From the NCBI GenBank assembly GCA_963681505.1, contig OY811991.1:5246555-5310554 (forward strand): a stretch of DNA of 64,000 bases, given 5' to 3'. The notes below the pieces were generated by a model. That model saw only the letters and a list, made by a program, of their open reading frames with translations, was not told where the DNA came from and searched no databases. The stretch comes from Eunapius fragilis. Taxonomy: Eukaryota > Porifera > Demospongiae > Spongillida > Spongillidae. Shown here one piece after another: positions 23,619 to 35,269 of the stretch (position 1 is the stretch's first letter; the number at the start of each line of letters is the position of its first letter). Made by a program: the position numbers and the translations under genes.

Positions 23619-24330
23619 ACCTGCATAATACATTTTTGAAATGGCAATTTTATACCTTTTTTACAACTGGGAGTGGATGAAGATGAATCATCTGCACACT
23701 GGCTGTGAATGCCTAGAAACATGACAGCATATGTCATGATATCGATCAGATGTGAATACCTGTACAACTCTTCTTAAAAAAGAATGAGCTGATGCTTTGC
23801 TGACGTTTCATCTCTGTCACTCTCTTCAGGACTAATTCAGCAGAACTCTGAAGAAGTTGTAGCCACTTTGCAGTCTGCTAACTGTACACCGTTGCAGGGA
23901 AACTTCGTATCACTGTACAGCAGATCGATGCCCAGACTAGAGACATCATTAATTTTATTGTTACAAATTCTACAGCGCCAATATGTACTAGCACACAAGC
24001 GACGATTATGCTTACAGTGCTCAGTTGAGAAAGAGAATTAGCTAGATGACTAAGACGATCAAGCACTGCAGTGCTGCTGAGAACGGGTGGTTGTGAAGTA
24101 AGAACAACGTCAAGATTCAAAGAAGCGTGCCAATCGCCGGATTATACCGTTAATTAGAATCAAACGCTGTAAATTAAAATACCCTGCCGATATGCAATTT
24201 TAATTTGTTGCAGTCACGAGTTTTCCAGTCAACCTAAAAATCTGGGGGGGCGGAATGATGCTTCCGCCCCCCCCAATGGCAAAAGTGGGGGGGCTAAAGC
24301 CCCCCAGCCCCCCCGGTTCCGCCGCCTATG
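22055..24330 (-). mobile_element. hAT element with degenerate transposase, inserted in the foldback element
   Basis: Ends CATAGGCGGCGGAA and TTCCGCCGCCTATG, flanked by a 6-bp duplication CCACTT (22049..22054 and 24331..24336). The other arm of the foldback keeps the empty site. Minus-strand frames at 22500..22838 and 22267..22488 encode the C-terminal part of a ZMYM1-like hAT transposase, including the dimerisation motif ATAERSFSSLRRLKSYLRS. They are offset by one frame, so the gene is broken; upstream coding is too decayed to follow. A (CA)n tract lies at about 23478..23617. Confidence 0.75.
23478..23617. repeat. (CA)n microsatellite
   Basis: About 140 bp of CA dinucleotides with scattered CATG and CATA variants, inside the hAT element. 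The Thr-His and Cys-Val frames read from it are not genes. Confidence 0.95.
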
Positions 24331-24731
24331 CCACTTGCCGAGCCTCCTGAGCAACTACCAGAGGTCCCAGCTGACGTAGCTTACGTATCAGTAGCACCTC
24401 CTGCCGCCCTTCCACATACAGCGCGTCGAGCAACTACCAGAGGTCCCAGCTGACGTAGCTTACGTATCAGTAGCACCCCCTGCCGCCCTTCCACATACAG
24501 CGCGTCGATAAGTCCCTCGACGCGCTGTATGTGGAAGGGCGGCAGGAGGTGCTACTGATACGTCAGCTACGTCAGCTGGGACCTCTGGTAGTTGCTCAGG
24601 AGGCTCGGCAAGTGGTAGTGGTACCGCGGGTTGTTCAACTAATGGCACCGGCGGTAGTGGAGCGCGGGAGTTCAATTAGTAGCACCGGGGGTAGTGGTGC
24701 CGCGGGTGGGATCCCCGGTGCGCCGTATGAA

Positions 24732-25056
24732 TAGTCTCGTACCCAGACCGTCTATGACGTAAGCGATTATCGCATAATCACTACGTCCAGACGGTCTGGA
24801 AAACAAGTCAAAGATTCTTGTTCCAGCGTCCCTGATTTTTGAAGACGCTGTTTATATCTAAATATAGCGTGACGTAATGATCAAGGGAGAAATTAACCCA
24901 ATTAAGTAGACACCAAAAAGCAATTGCGTGGGCATACTTGAAGCGATTAACCTTTCCTAAACGCTAGCCTCCCCACCTTACCTGCGCCTGGACGTAGTGA
25001 TTATACTGTTTACAGCGATAATCGCTTACGTCATAGACGGTCTGGGTACGAGACTA
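24732..25056. mobile_element. MULE-like MITE, 9-bp target duplication CCGTATGAA
   Basis: Near-perfect inverted repeats of about 42 bp begin TAGTCTCGTACCCAGAC. Flanked by CCGTATGAA at 24723..24731 and 25057..25065. The left arm of the foldback element (near 21940) keeps the same site uninterrupted, as its reverse complement. A 9-bp duplication and long inverted repeats fit Mutator-like elements. No ORF. A related end lies near 47777 ('tgtctcgtatccagacc'). Confidence 0.8.
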
Positions 25057-25851
25057 CCGTATGAACAGGTTGAATAGGTCCCACCGCCGGTTCAGTTAAA
25101 CCTCGTTGTTCCTTTTTACTTCAAATCAAAAGAAATGTTGAGCTGTAACCACTTATGACAGTACTAACGAGCACCCTTACCTAAGCAACGATCCCATTAG
25201 AAGGCTTAACGGTTTCCAATAAATGCGCAATTCGATGTACTAAAAATCATTTTTTAAAATTACCAACACCCTTTCTTACTGTTGTGATAGTTGACGACAG
25301 TATTATGTAATACCCTTGAGACGTATCTAAACAAACAAACACTTGCTTCTCATTAGGGATAAAATCAACTATGAAGAAATTAAAAATGGCGTCTTGCCCT
25401 TTAACCCTCTGCAGTTCCCAGAACTAGCTGATACTCAAACTTTTTATTTTTTTTAAATGTAAGGACAATGAACAGTTTTCATATACAAAAACAAAATTCG
25501 TAAGTATCACCCTGCAAGTGACCTGAATATTGAAAACCCTGCTGTATAAACGTTTTTTCTTTAACTCTTTCGCCTCACCCACAGAAACATATTATAGTTG
25601 GATTGTACACTAAGAGAGCTTCAATTTGATGCCAACAATAGCCATACACGTTCTGTAAGTAGGGAGTTATGAGTCTTCAAAGTGGAAAGCAATTAATTAT
25701 TCATGATGGTGTTAATTCGTAAACCGCTCGTGAGATTTTAAAAATTAATGCGTTAAAGTAACATCCATATTAGGTCAAGCAAATATGATAAATTGCACAC
25801 AAATCTGAGGGGTACATGCCGATTCATTTGTGTCAGGACATGGAATGACCC

Positions 25852-26290
25852 AGGGTTGTTTTGCAAAGTGTTCTGTTTATTAGTTTATTTGTGTTTTCTT
25901 ATATTGAATAGCCATGATCAAATGGCCACTGAAGGCCTGTATATGCGCATGTTTGGCAGTACGATTGGGGGGCCTAACCGATTTATATATTTATTCATCT
26001 GGGAGTTGCAAACACGAATGAACCAAGCCAACTACAATATCTGTTAGTGGCTCTAACCCTATTACACAAGTGATTAAAACATTCTCTATACGAGAAGGTT
26101 GGTGGTATATAGGAATCAAAGGCGATGGTGGTGTAAAAAGCAAGGGAAGAAGGCTTCTGATTGAAAAGGAATAATGAAATAGATCTATATTAGTAGCATG
26201 TTGTAATGTGCTAATATAGGTCTATGTTGGCGGACTTTGTCATTTCAGTTTAGGAATATACCTGACAAGGTAGTTACACATTCCCAAATA
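25852..26290 (+). other. Resumed 5'-flank homology, then unassigned sequence
   Basis: 25856..25950 continues the array upstream homology (matches 8455..8560 and 31520..31630: 'ttttgcaaagtgttctgtttattag', 'atgatcaaatggccactga'). The rest holds no recognised gene. Confidence 0.5.
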
Positions 26291-28345
26291 CCTTCGCACA
26301 TCAGCTGGTCCTTTCGGCTCCGGCATACCACATATTTGAGGGGTCTGGCTGAATTCCTATTGCGGAAATGACATGCCCAATGTACAGCACTTCTGTCAAA
26401 TGTAAGCGCATCTTATCCTTATTTAGTTTCAGATGCTGTTCCCTCGCTCTGTCCAGTAGTTGCAATAGATTTGCATCGTGATTGAATCTGGCTTCCTCCA
26501 TTTTTTTCCCAATACCATACACTAGAATGTCATCAGCAACAACTGCCACTCCATGTAATGCTTGCCGTGGCGCCGCTGAAACTCCACGGGCACAGGAGAC
26601 ACACCAAACGGAAGTCTCAGCCATCTGTAGCGACCCTTAGGACCCCAGAATGTAGTCAGAAAACTGCTTCATTCAGACAGTTTTATCTGTAAGAACCCAT
26701 CCTTTGCGTCCAGAAGACTGAACAGCTTTACCTGTTTCAAATTTGGCAAATCATCATCAATGGTCGACATGTTGAAATGGTTTCTGTGAATAGCCATGTT
26801 CAGGTCTCTCGGGTCCAGGCAATTCTGCTTGCTTCTTGTCTGGTTCCAAACTGTTGTAATGTTGCTGATCCAGTCCGTTGGCTGATCCACTGAAGCTATC
26901 ACTCCAGCTTGCTCTAGTTGCACCAGCTTGCTCTCCACTGCTGCCCTCATGGTATGCGGGATCTTGTGTGGCCTGTTTTGAACTGGTAGCACCTTTTCAT
27001 CCAAGTCAATGTCGTATTCGCCAGATAAACACCCTACACCCGTGAACAGGACTTCAAACTGTGATAAGATCTGTTGCTGCAGCTGCTGTTCACAACCGAC
27101 GCCTCCTCTGGTTTGTATGTCAAAAGCTTCAAGGTCAAACAAGTATCCAGGGACAACAATGAATGGTGCTCACTCTTCAAAACCTCAAAAAGGAGCGTCT
27201 GTGTCTGTTCTTCCGGATCCAGCACCTGCTGAAAACACCGCCCGAATGACCGCAGAATGGACCCATCATACATTGTCAATGTTGTGGCACTCCTTCCCAG
27301 TGATGGTTCTTCCACTGTCCTGTGATCCTTCAGTGATAACACATTGCATGTTGCTGCAGTGTCAAGCTCGCACAGCAATGCCACTCTGCCTTTCTGCCTT
27401 CTTCTCTGCAAACTGAAGTGTTCCTATAAGCTTCTTCCCGACTTTACGAACCGTCACTGAGAGTATGTCTTCTTGATCGGTGGCCCCGAAAGGTGTGCTC
27501 TCCTTAGTATGGCATTTTCTGGCAAAATTGTTGAGTTGATGACACTTTCCACAACGCTGTCCATACACTGGACACTGTCTTGGTCTGTGGAATGTACCAC
27601 ATCTAGAACACTCTGCTCCCTCTGTACCTCTTCGATCCTCCCTGTTGAGCCTGGTTTCTGCCTTTCTTACCACCCCCTTGCTCATTTCTGCTACCTTTTC
27701 CGATCCTTTCCTTTCACCAATGGCTATTTCCGCAACCATCTCCTCGCCAACTGGCTTCTTCGCTGTTCACTGTTGCAAATCTGCCAATGTCGCCTCCATG
27801 CTCTGACACATCTGAATCGCCTTGGCTAGCTCAAGTTTGTCTGTTTCAAACAGGCGTCTTTGCATTATTTCATTGTCAAGGCCTCGAATCAGCACGTGCA
27901 ACATTAGGTCGTCCTTCAGTGCTCCAAAGTCGCAGTCCTTCACTTACTTCCTAAGGTCGGCCATGAACTGATCCACAGTGTGTTTTCCTGTTTCATCTGG
28001 AAGAAACGGTCCCGAATTACATGCCTACTTGTTCGCCTTATGCACTGCGCATCCAACTTTTTAATCACAGTGGCATAGTCCTCTTTGTTTTCCCCCTCTC
28101 GTCTCGTGCATGCCGTTGATTCGCTGACCTGCAACCCTTAGGAATATCGCTAATTTCACAGCAGACCCTTTTCCAATTGCTGTTAAGAACAGCCCAAATT
28201 ATTTCTTGAATCGGTTCCATTGGTCAGTGAGGTCGCCCTCACCCATGGGTTCAGGCACAAGGTACTTTTCCATCTCTAGATGTTTAGTATCCCACTCCTG
28301 ACACCATGTTATGTTCAAACTAATTCCTCTTCTAGCTGATGCACA
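26290..28345 (-). mobile_element. Gypsy-like (Metaviridae) LTR retrotransposon fossil, gag-pol
   Basis: On the minus strand, from right to left, there are gag-like segments, a CCHC zinc-knuckle region (about 27560..27660), an aspartic protease-like region, and the N-terminal and middle parts of a Ty3/Gypsy-type reverse transcriptase (about 26300..27000), with recognisable LDPRDLN-like and VADDILVYG-like stretches. RNase H and integrase are not seen, nor clear LTRs. Broken, with several interruptions; moderately old. Confidence 0.75.
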
Positions 28346-28350
28346 CGGCA

Positions 28351-29100
28351 GGGCCGGCCTTAGATTTTTGGCGGCCCTATGCAAAAAAGGTTTCCAACCT
28401 CACTCGAGGGTGGTCTGGGGAAAAAAAGATCTTCAATATTGCATGCTCATCCACGTTTGCAGCTTGCGACATAGCACGTATGTAACGTAATCATCACTGA
28501 ACACATGACAATAATTATACATTTTAAAGTTCCTTATGCATGAAAAGCGATTTAATGGCTGAAAATGAATCAATTAATGTACCAATTAATGCAGAAATGT
28601 TTTTGTTAGCCCAATGCTGGTGCTTTCTTGGACGTGCAAAAAATGCTATACAATGCAAACTGTTTTGTTACCATATTCAACTGAACGAAGGACAACAGTC
28701 ATTTGCTCATTGCGGCTAACATCAGATCCTGGGGCGTACAATCTAAAATGACTGGATAGCACTTTGATTTAGTAACACTCGCAAGGATTTCTTTTAAAAC
28801 ATGGTTGCCGATTAGTTGTATATGAACTCTTTTTGCATTTGTTTACCTAAGTAATGATCATGAATTTCATCATTGCTGATACGTTGAACGTGCTCTTGTA
28901 TTGTTACAGCAGGGTCGAATTTTGCTACAAGTTGTACTAGGCCTAAACAATTTTCATTGTTAGGAGCATTCAAACTTTCTTCTGTTCCTCGAATGGCATG
29001 TTGTTTTGAGCCAGAAACTGAACTATTGCTAATAGCCACTCGAGTACTCAACGCCAGTGCATTTCTTCGGCAAGGATGCACCTTTGGAATTCACTATCAA
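28351..29100 (-). mobile_element. hAT (ZMYM1-like) transposase fragment with CAGGGCCGGCC end
   Basis: Typical hAT end CAGGGCCGGCCTTAG at about 28351. The minus frame at 28812..29081 reads LVAKFDPAVTIQEHV, then a HDHYLGKQMQKEFI-like stretch, as in ZMYM1-like hAT transposases. The opposite end of the element was not located. Non-functional remnant. Confidence 0.55.
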
Positions 29101-30290
29101 TGGTTTGTTTTTTTGATTCTGCCAATTTTCTGTATTTTATGTGTTCGATGTGCTTTGAATTAAGATGTTTCAAATAGCCATTATGTTGTTCCAATCACAG
29201 TACTGATGGGTTTCATTTGACAAAGTGTCACTGGCAGAATACCCCATTGCTGCACCTACATTCATCATCAGTACATTTGCATTTTCGATCACCACGCACT
29301 CCTCCTCCTCCATGTCCTTGTCAGCAGTAAATGTTTCAAGGTCGATCCTTGCTGGGATTTCATAAAGTTATCATGAGTTCTCTTTCGCATCCGCTTTTCA
29401 GCGCCAGAATCGTACTTGTAGAGCCAGACATTTTAATTTTTTTGCAAATAGAATGTATAAGTACGTCAGGGATCAAGGTTGACCTTGCTGAGGAGAATAC
29501 AGAGTTCATGGAGGGCAGGTATGAGAAATGGTGCTAGACTGCATAGTGAAAGGGTTGCATGTGACAGAGAACCTTTGACACACGGGATTCAGGCAATAGC
29601 GAGTTTGAAGTGACAAGGTAGGTAGCTGTACTGCACTTTGCCTCTTTTCAGTGAATGGCCACATAGCTTTAGTGGTGCTCTGTGGAGAAAGGAGCTGATA
29701 TCAATGCAGTGGATACGCAGTTAGTATACATTGTAGTCCTTCTTAGTCTTATCCCAACCCATCTTCATATGTTGTTCTCTGTGCATGATTGCTAACTAGA
29801 AGATTACAATTGCATTCACATAAGCATATTTACATGTAACGACATACATTGAAAGATAGACAGATTTAGTAAGCACAGGGGGCAGATCGACAAAAATGCA
29901 CATCACAGCAGCTCTCTTTTTAAAGGTGATCTACATCGTAACGATAGAAAATGCTTCAGAAAGGGGATTTTTAAAAAGTTAACATTTAGTTGTTGATACC
30001 TGTGACCATGTGAATATTCATGTGCTGCAGGTAAGAATTGCCATATACGGGTAGTGTAAAATTCACAAGCTGCCACGTCGTGCGTGTGGTGCGTGCTATA
30101 TATGGTCGTGTGTGCGCTGCATATCGATTCCATACATGTAGATGAATTGCCATATATGAGGGTCTACATATTCATAGCCATGACATTGTGCATGTGCTGC
30201 GTGCCATATATGGTCACGTGTGCGGCGTATCTATTGCGCGGTCAAGCACAGGTATTAATATGCCATAGCCATTTATGTGGCACAAATAAC
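29100..30290. other. Stretch without a recognised gene
   Basis: Small frames only. The part near 29200..29530 may still belong to the hAT element. Around 30080..30235 'tgcgtgccatatatggtcacgtgtgcg' is a diverged tandem repeat of 'gcgtgctatatatggtcgtgtgtgcg'. Confidence 0.4.
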
Positions 30291-30545
30291 AGGCCGAGGT
30301 AGTCGTATAGAAAAGTCTTTATAATTTGGCAAAGTTAAGCCATGTACTTAGTACTGTACTGAATTAAGGCCATGATTCGTGTAGTATACCTGTGCTACGT
30401 TAGTGCATGCGGCTACCACAATCCGGGACAAGAAAAGTATCCAGCCAGAAAACAGCGGACTCATCTTACAGGTACACTAACGAATACAATTGTTGCAGCG
30501 AATGTTAGCAAGGAGCATCACAGTTGGCGCAATATAATTCAGACA
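30290..30545 (+). pseudogene. Ubiquitin-like 5' relic upstream of array copy 3
   Basis: 'ggccgaggt', 'ttggcaaagttaagcca' and 'gacaagaaaagtatccagccagaaaacagcggactcatcttacaggt' correspond to 7990..8095. The encoded ubiquitin-like core is almost gone. It is followed by 'gcgaatgttagcaaggagcatcacagttggcgcaata', which matches 8140..8175. Confidence 0.4.
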
Positions 30546-32134
30546 ATACTATAGAGTAGAGGGATTTGGAAATTCCAGTCTGTCATCGACATTGGGGTGG
30601 ATAACAACCTTAATTAATGAGGTCACGGCTTGCTAGTTCTCATTATACAGTGAACTTGTGACGCTGGTTGTTTTTGTATTTTGTTGACTACGGGTATTAA
30701 AGTCCTGGACAGCATCGAGGAAGTATACGTTTATGTAGCATGTATTTTAATTATATTCATAGCAAATCACTCACCACAATTCGGTAAAATATGTCAGCTA
30801 TGTATGGTGAGAAAACGAAACTTATATAGTATAACGTGAAGTCAAAAATTTCAAGTTTATTGGGGGTACTAAAAATTTTTTTATTCAGTTTGACAATATT
30901 TCAGTACCGCGTCCAAATTTAAAAATCATATTTTGATTCTTCATGTAATGATATCTAAAAATACCGAAAATCTCGTTTTTTGCTTAAAAACTGTCCATAA
31001 GATTTTCAAGACAAGTTTTTTAAAGTTTTTGCCTCATTACTGGAGCCATTTCATCACCCACTTACCTTGTGTAAGCAAAACAACTCGCTGAAGTAACCAT
31101 AGTTTACTTAACAGCTGTAATTGGTAAGAGCGTTGCTCAACAATCTCATCGATAAGCCCTTTCCTTTGTTCCTACTGCGGCGTTTTATGTAAACGGTCAA
31201 GTGTTTTCAATGAATATAATTAGCTGCTAATTGTGAAATAATGTTTATAGTTATAATTCAACTCACTGAATTTTTTGTTAAAACGAGTTGGGCTAGTGAA
31301 ACCAATATAAGGAACGTTCTTATCAGACCCCAAAGGCACCTTTAAAATTAAAAAAATGGCAAATTATTTTTACTTCCTCGATGCTGTCCAGGACTATAAT
31401 TAGCTACAGTATGTATGCATTTTTATTATGTTCAAATTATGCAACATTTTTCAAATTTGGTCTGTGTATTTTCAAGATTGAATCACCTGTTTATGGTATA
31501 ATCACATATTATCAACATAGGTCGTTTTGCAAAGTGTTCTGTTTATTAGTTTATCAGGATTATGTTTCGTAATAGGACACTTGTTTCTATATCAAATAGC
31601 AATGATCGAATGGCCACTCAAAGCCTGGTCGATTTTTTTTGTGGAATTTCATATGCGATATTAGAGTACGGCTCTAATATTGATGCCAAAGCATATTATC
31701 TTTGTTCCCACCCCCGCCCAACCTTGCAAAGGTGGGGAGGGGGTGGACTTACTATGAAGAAACAATTTCCAATGGTGTAAGGAAGTATTTATTGTGTGTG
31801 AGGAAGATGTTGTTATATCTCTTATTTAAATATGGGTTAATTATAGGTCCTTTTTTGTTGCAACAATTCTATACACAGATAAATGTTTTTGTGCACCCAT
31901 CCTTACATTTTGACCATGCTACTGAGCAATTCTTGCAAATCCAATCAATGGAAATGTAGTCTCGCCCCAACCTGATGTGTGTAATGGTGACATAATCCAC
32001 CTGATGTTACATTATGATGGGTCTGCTAGGTGGATGGTTAAGATCATAGATGTCATGGTTTTAAGTTAGCTGTGATCAAAATCCAAGTATGAGAACCTAA
32101 ATCATTTTTCTTTAACCCATCCTGCATAGTGGCC
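30546..32134 (+). other. Upstream region of ubiquitin-like array copy 3
   Basis: Non-coding and AT-rich. The region 31400..32128 is homologous to 8320..9092 (array copy 2), but 30700..31390 has no counterpart there and looks inserted: 'atgctgtccaggactataatta' near 31380 and 'gtcctggacagcat' near 30690 are inverted ends about 700 bp apart. Likely promoter and first-intron region. Confidence 0.5.
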
Positions 32135-34129
32135 ATGCAGATTTTTGTGGTGACACAAACCACCATCACCTTGGAGGTTGAGCCAAGTGATACCATTGAC
32201 AATGTGAAGGCCAAGATCCAGGACAAGGAAGGTATTCCAACAGACCAACAACGACTCATCTTTGCCGGCAAACAGCTGGAAGATGGTCATACACTATGCG
32301 ACTATAATATCCAGACAGAATCGACCCTCCATCTTGTTCTGTATTTGTGTGGTGGTATGCAGATCAATGTTATTACACTGACTGGTCAGACCATCACCTT
32401 GGAGGTTGAGCCAAGTGATACCATTGAAAATGTAAAGGCCAAGATCCAGGACAAGGAAGGTATTTCACCACACAGACAGCGACTCATCTGTAGTAAAGAG
32501 CTGAAAGATGGTTGTCCACTGAGTGATTATAACATCCGGAATGAGACTACCCTTCACCTCGTCCTTTGCTGGTGTAGTAGAATGAAGATCTATGTGAGGA
32601 TGCATACTGGCAAGACCATCACCTTGGAGGTTGAGCCAACTGATACCATTGACAATGTGAAGGCCATGATCCAGTACAATGAAGGTATTCCACCAGGCCA
32701 ACAAATACTTACCTTTGTAGGCAAAATGCTAGAAGATGGTCGTAGAGTGTGTGATTATAATATCATGATGGAGTCAACCCTTCACCTAATAGTTTGTCAG
32801 CTTAGACATATGATCTATGTGAGGACACATACTGACAAGACCATCACCTTGAAGGTTGAGCCAAGTGATACCATTGGCAACGTGAAGGCCAAGATCCAGG
32901 ACCAGGAAGGTATTCCACCAGACCAACAGCGACTGAAGTATCATGGCATACAGCAGAGTGATGGTAATACACTGCATAATATCATGTGGGAGTTGACCCT
33001 TGATGTTGTTATGAAGATCTATGTGAAGACACTGTCTGGCAACATCATGATCATCTTGGAGGTCAATTCAAGCGATACCATTGACAACGTGAAGGCCAAG
33101 ATCCAGGACAAAGAAGGTATTCCACCAGACCAACAACGACTCATCTTTGCAGGCAAACAGCTGGAAGATGGTCGTATACTGAGCGAGTATAAATCTATCC
33201 AAAACGAATCGATCCTCCATCTTCTTCTTCGTACACGTGGTGGTATGCAGATCTTTGTGAAGACACAGACTGGCAAGACCATCACCTTGGGGGTTTGGTC
33301 TGACCATAACGGAAGCGATACCATTGACAACGTGAAGGCCCTGATCCAGGACAAAGAAGGTATTCCACCAAACCATCAGCGACTCATCTTTCAAGGCAAA
33401 TGCCTGGAAGATGGACAAACAGTGAGAGATTATAACATCCACCGTGAGTCGACCCTCCATCTTATCATTCGTCAGTTTTATGATATGCAGATCTTTGTGA
33501 AGGCACATACTGGCAAGACCATCACCTCCATCACCTTGGTGGTCGAACCAATCAATATCATTGATGACGTGAAGGCCATGATCCAGCACAAGGAAGGTAT
33601 TCCACCAAGCCGACAGATACTCATCTTTGCTGGCAAACAGCTAGAAAATGGTCGTAAACTAAGTGATTATAATATTCCAAAGGAGTTAACCCTTCACCTT
33701 GATGGTATGATGCAGATCTATGTGAAAACACTGACTGGTCAGTCCATTACCTTGGAGGTTGAGCCAAGCAATACCATTGACAACGTGAAGGCCAAGATCC
33801 AGAACAAAGAAGGTATTCCACCAGACCGTCAGCGACTCATTTTTGCCGGCAAAGAGCTAGAAAATGGTCATACACTAAGTGAGTATGATATCCTGAAAGA
33901 GGTAACCCTTCACCTTGGTGATATGATGCATATCTATGTGAAAACACTGACTGGTAAGACCATTACCTTGGAGGTTGAGCCTAGCGATACCATTGACAAG
34001 GTTAAGGCCATGATCCAGGACAAGGAAGGTATTCCACCAGACCAACAGACACTGACGACCATCCTGAAAGATGATCATACACTGAAAGACTACAACATTG
34101 AGAGTGGTGAAGTACTTCTAATAATGAAT
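32135..34129 (+). CDS. Nine-module ubiquitin-like array, exon A of ubiquitin-like/kinase gene copy 3
   Basis: Starts at ATG 32135 (MQIFVV; the upstream codon at 32129 is GTG). It stays open for 665 codons to donor GTAAGC after ATG AAT, in phase 0. Nine ubiquitin-like modules follow one another: [43 protein letters not shown] and STLHL motifs recur. Module 1 ends CGG and module 5 ends RTRGG; the others end without Gly-Gly, so most could not be conjugated. Two modules carry insertions (TSITLVV; a WSDHNGS loop). Reading past the donor would add a hydrophobic tail ending KFKALV and a stop, which I regard as intron read-through. Compared with copy 2 it has one module fewer and no internal stop. 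Confidence 0.85.
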
Positions 34130-34954
34130 GTAAGCCTAGGTTTTTTTTTATTGTATATTGTTCTGATCTATGTACCAAAATTCAAAGCTCTAGTTTAGTG
34201 TTTAGTTGTACCAAAAGCCCCGGTTGGATTAAAATAAGGTGATGACAACATCCTAACATGTCTAACAGCAGGTGACATGGCAGACCAAGTTGGTCAGCCA
34301 TTTGAGTTATAGTTGATGTTATTATGTCAAGAGACAAGTGTCTGAGTTGCAGTGTGGTGACTGATGTGATTGTTCTGTGCAGCAGTAATAATCTTAAGAT
34401 CCCTAGCGAGAAAATTTCATGCCAAATAACGTCCTGTTTTAATCCAAAGTTCATTCAATATATAAATACTTATAAGCACCATCCACCATTACATTAAAAT
34501 CCATTTAGCTGATGCAATGAAAATTAAATTTACAAGCAATTATCGGTGATTGAGAATGTTTGCATAAATATTATTGAGCACCTCAATGGTGCATAATCAT
34601 AGCCCTATTATGTAGATACTGTCTATGATGAAGGTGCACTTAGCCTAAGTATGCAAGAATATACTATAATGTCTTCAGCATAACACCATCGCGAATGACA
34701 GCATATATATCTTTCACATACATGCGTGTTGCTGGCTCCAGCTGGTCTGTACTTTGACCCTTATGTGTGTATATATTATGGGTAGCAAAGTTAAAAAGTT
34801 CAGTTGATGAGTTCATTACAAACTGATGGTTTAATCAATCTCTATACAATGTTATACCACAAATCATGAAATTAGTTGAGGCACCTTACTGATTGGAGTG
34901 CCAATACGCATGTATGCAAATTGATTATCATTATTGCCCCAAATCTGTATGTAG
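34130..34954 (+). other. Intron A-B of copy 3
   Basis: Donor GTAAGCCTAGG, acceptor 'tatgtag'. Homologous in blocks to the copy 2 intron but shorter. No gene. Confidence 0.55.
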
Positions 34955-35015
34955 GACATAGAGGATGTGACCACCAGTGGAGATGCCTGTGCTCCCCAAC
35001 CAATAATGAGGCAAG
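34955..35015 (+). CDS. Linker exon B, ubiquitin-like/kinase gene copy 3
   Basis: 61 bp, acceptor 'tatgtag', donor 'gtgagc'. Reads DIEDVTTSGDACAPQPIMRQ plus one base. Same phases as copies 1 and 2. Confidence 0.65.
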
Positions 35016-35269
35016 GTGAGCAAGTAATTATATGGTTGTGTCCTGTCATTTTTGTAGTTGCCAGTTCAATTTGACACATAGTTTAGAAACCATCACATAG
35101 GAGCTCTAGATCTTAAGATAACCACCCACACATCTCATTTGAAAGGATAATAATCACCTGTCCACACTATTACAATTAAAAGTCAAAATATCCCCTTGCT
35201 AGTCAACATTATGCAAAAAAAAAACAATGTTCAATCATTCAGAAGCTCCTAAATCTGGTTCTTCTGGGG

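Larger units (their letters stand above)
21173..25851. mobile_element. Giant foldback (long inverted repeat) DNA element, 4-bp target duplication AGGG
   Basis: Ends GGGTCATTCCATGTCC and its reverse complement at 25836..25851, flanked by AGGG on both sides (21169..21172 and 25852..25855). Arms of roughly 1 kb each run nearly identical to an 8-base loop (24509..24516) between 'acagcgcgtcga' and 'tcgacgcgctgt'. The left arm carries a 79-bp tandem duplication near 24348..24505, and is split by a hAT element; the right arm is split by a MULE-like MITE. Paralogous flanks at 8440..8465 and 31510..31530 show the uninterrupted site, confirming the borders. No transposase of its own is seen. Four-base duplications occur in, for example, Sola and Academ elements, but the superfamily is not settled. 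Confidence 0.8.

Noticed and set aside
23278-23767. Thr/His- and Cys/Val-rich ORFs
   Set aside because: Translations of a (CA)n microsatellite.
34130-34198. Hydrophobic C-terminal tail on array copy 3 as a membrane anchor
   Set aside because: It begins exactly at a GTAAGC donor; copy 2 ends differently after the same donor, and phase matches exon B.
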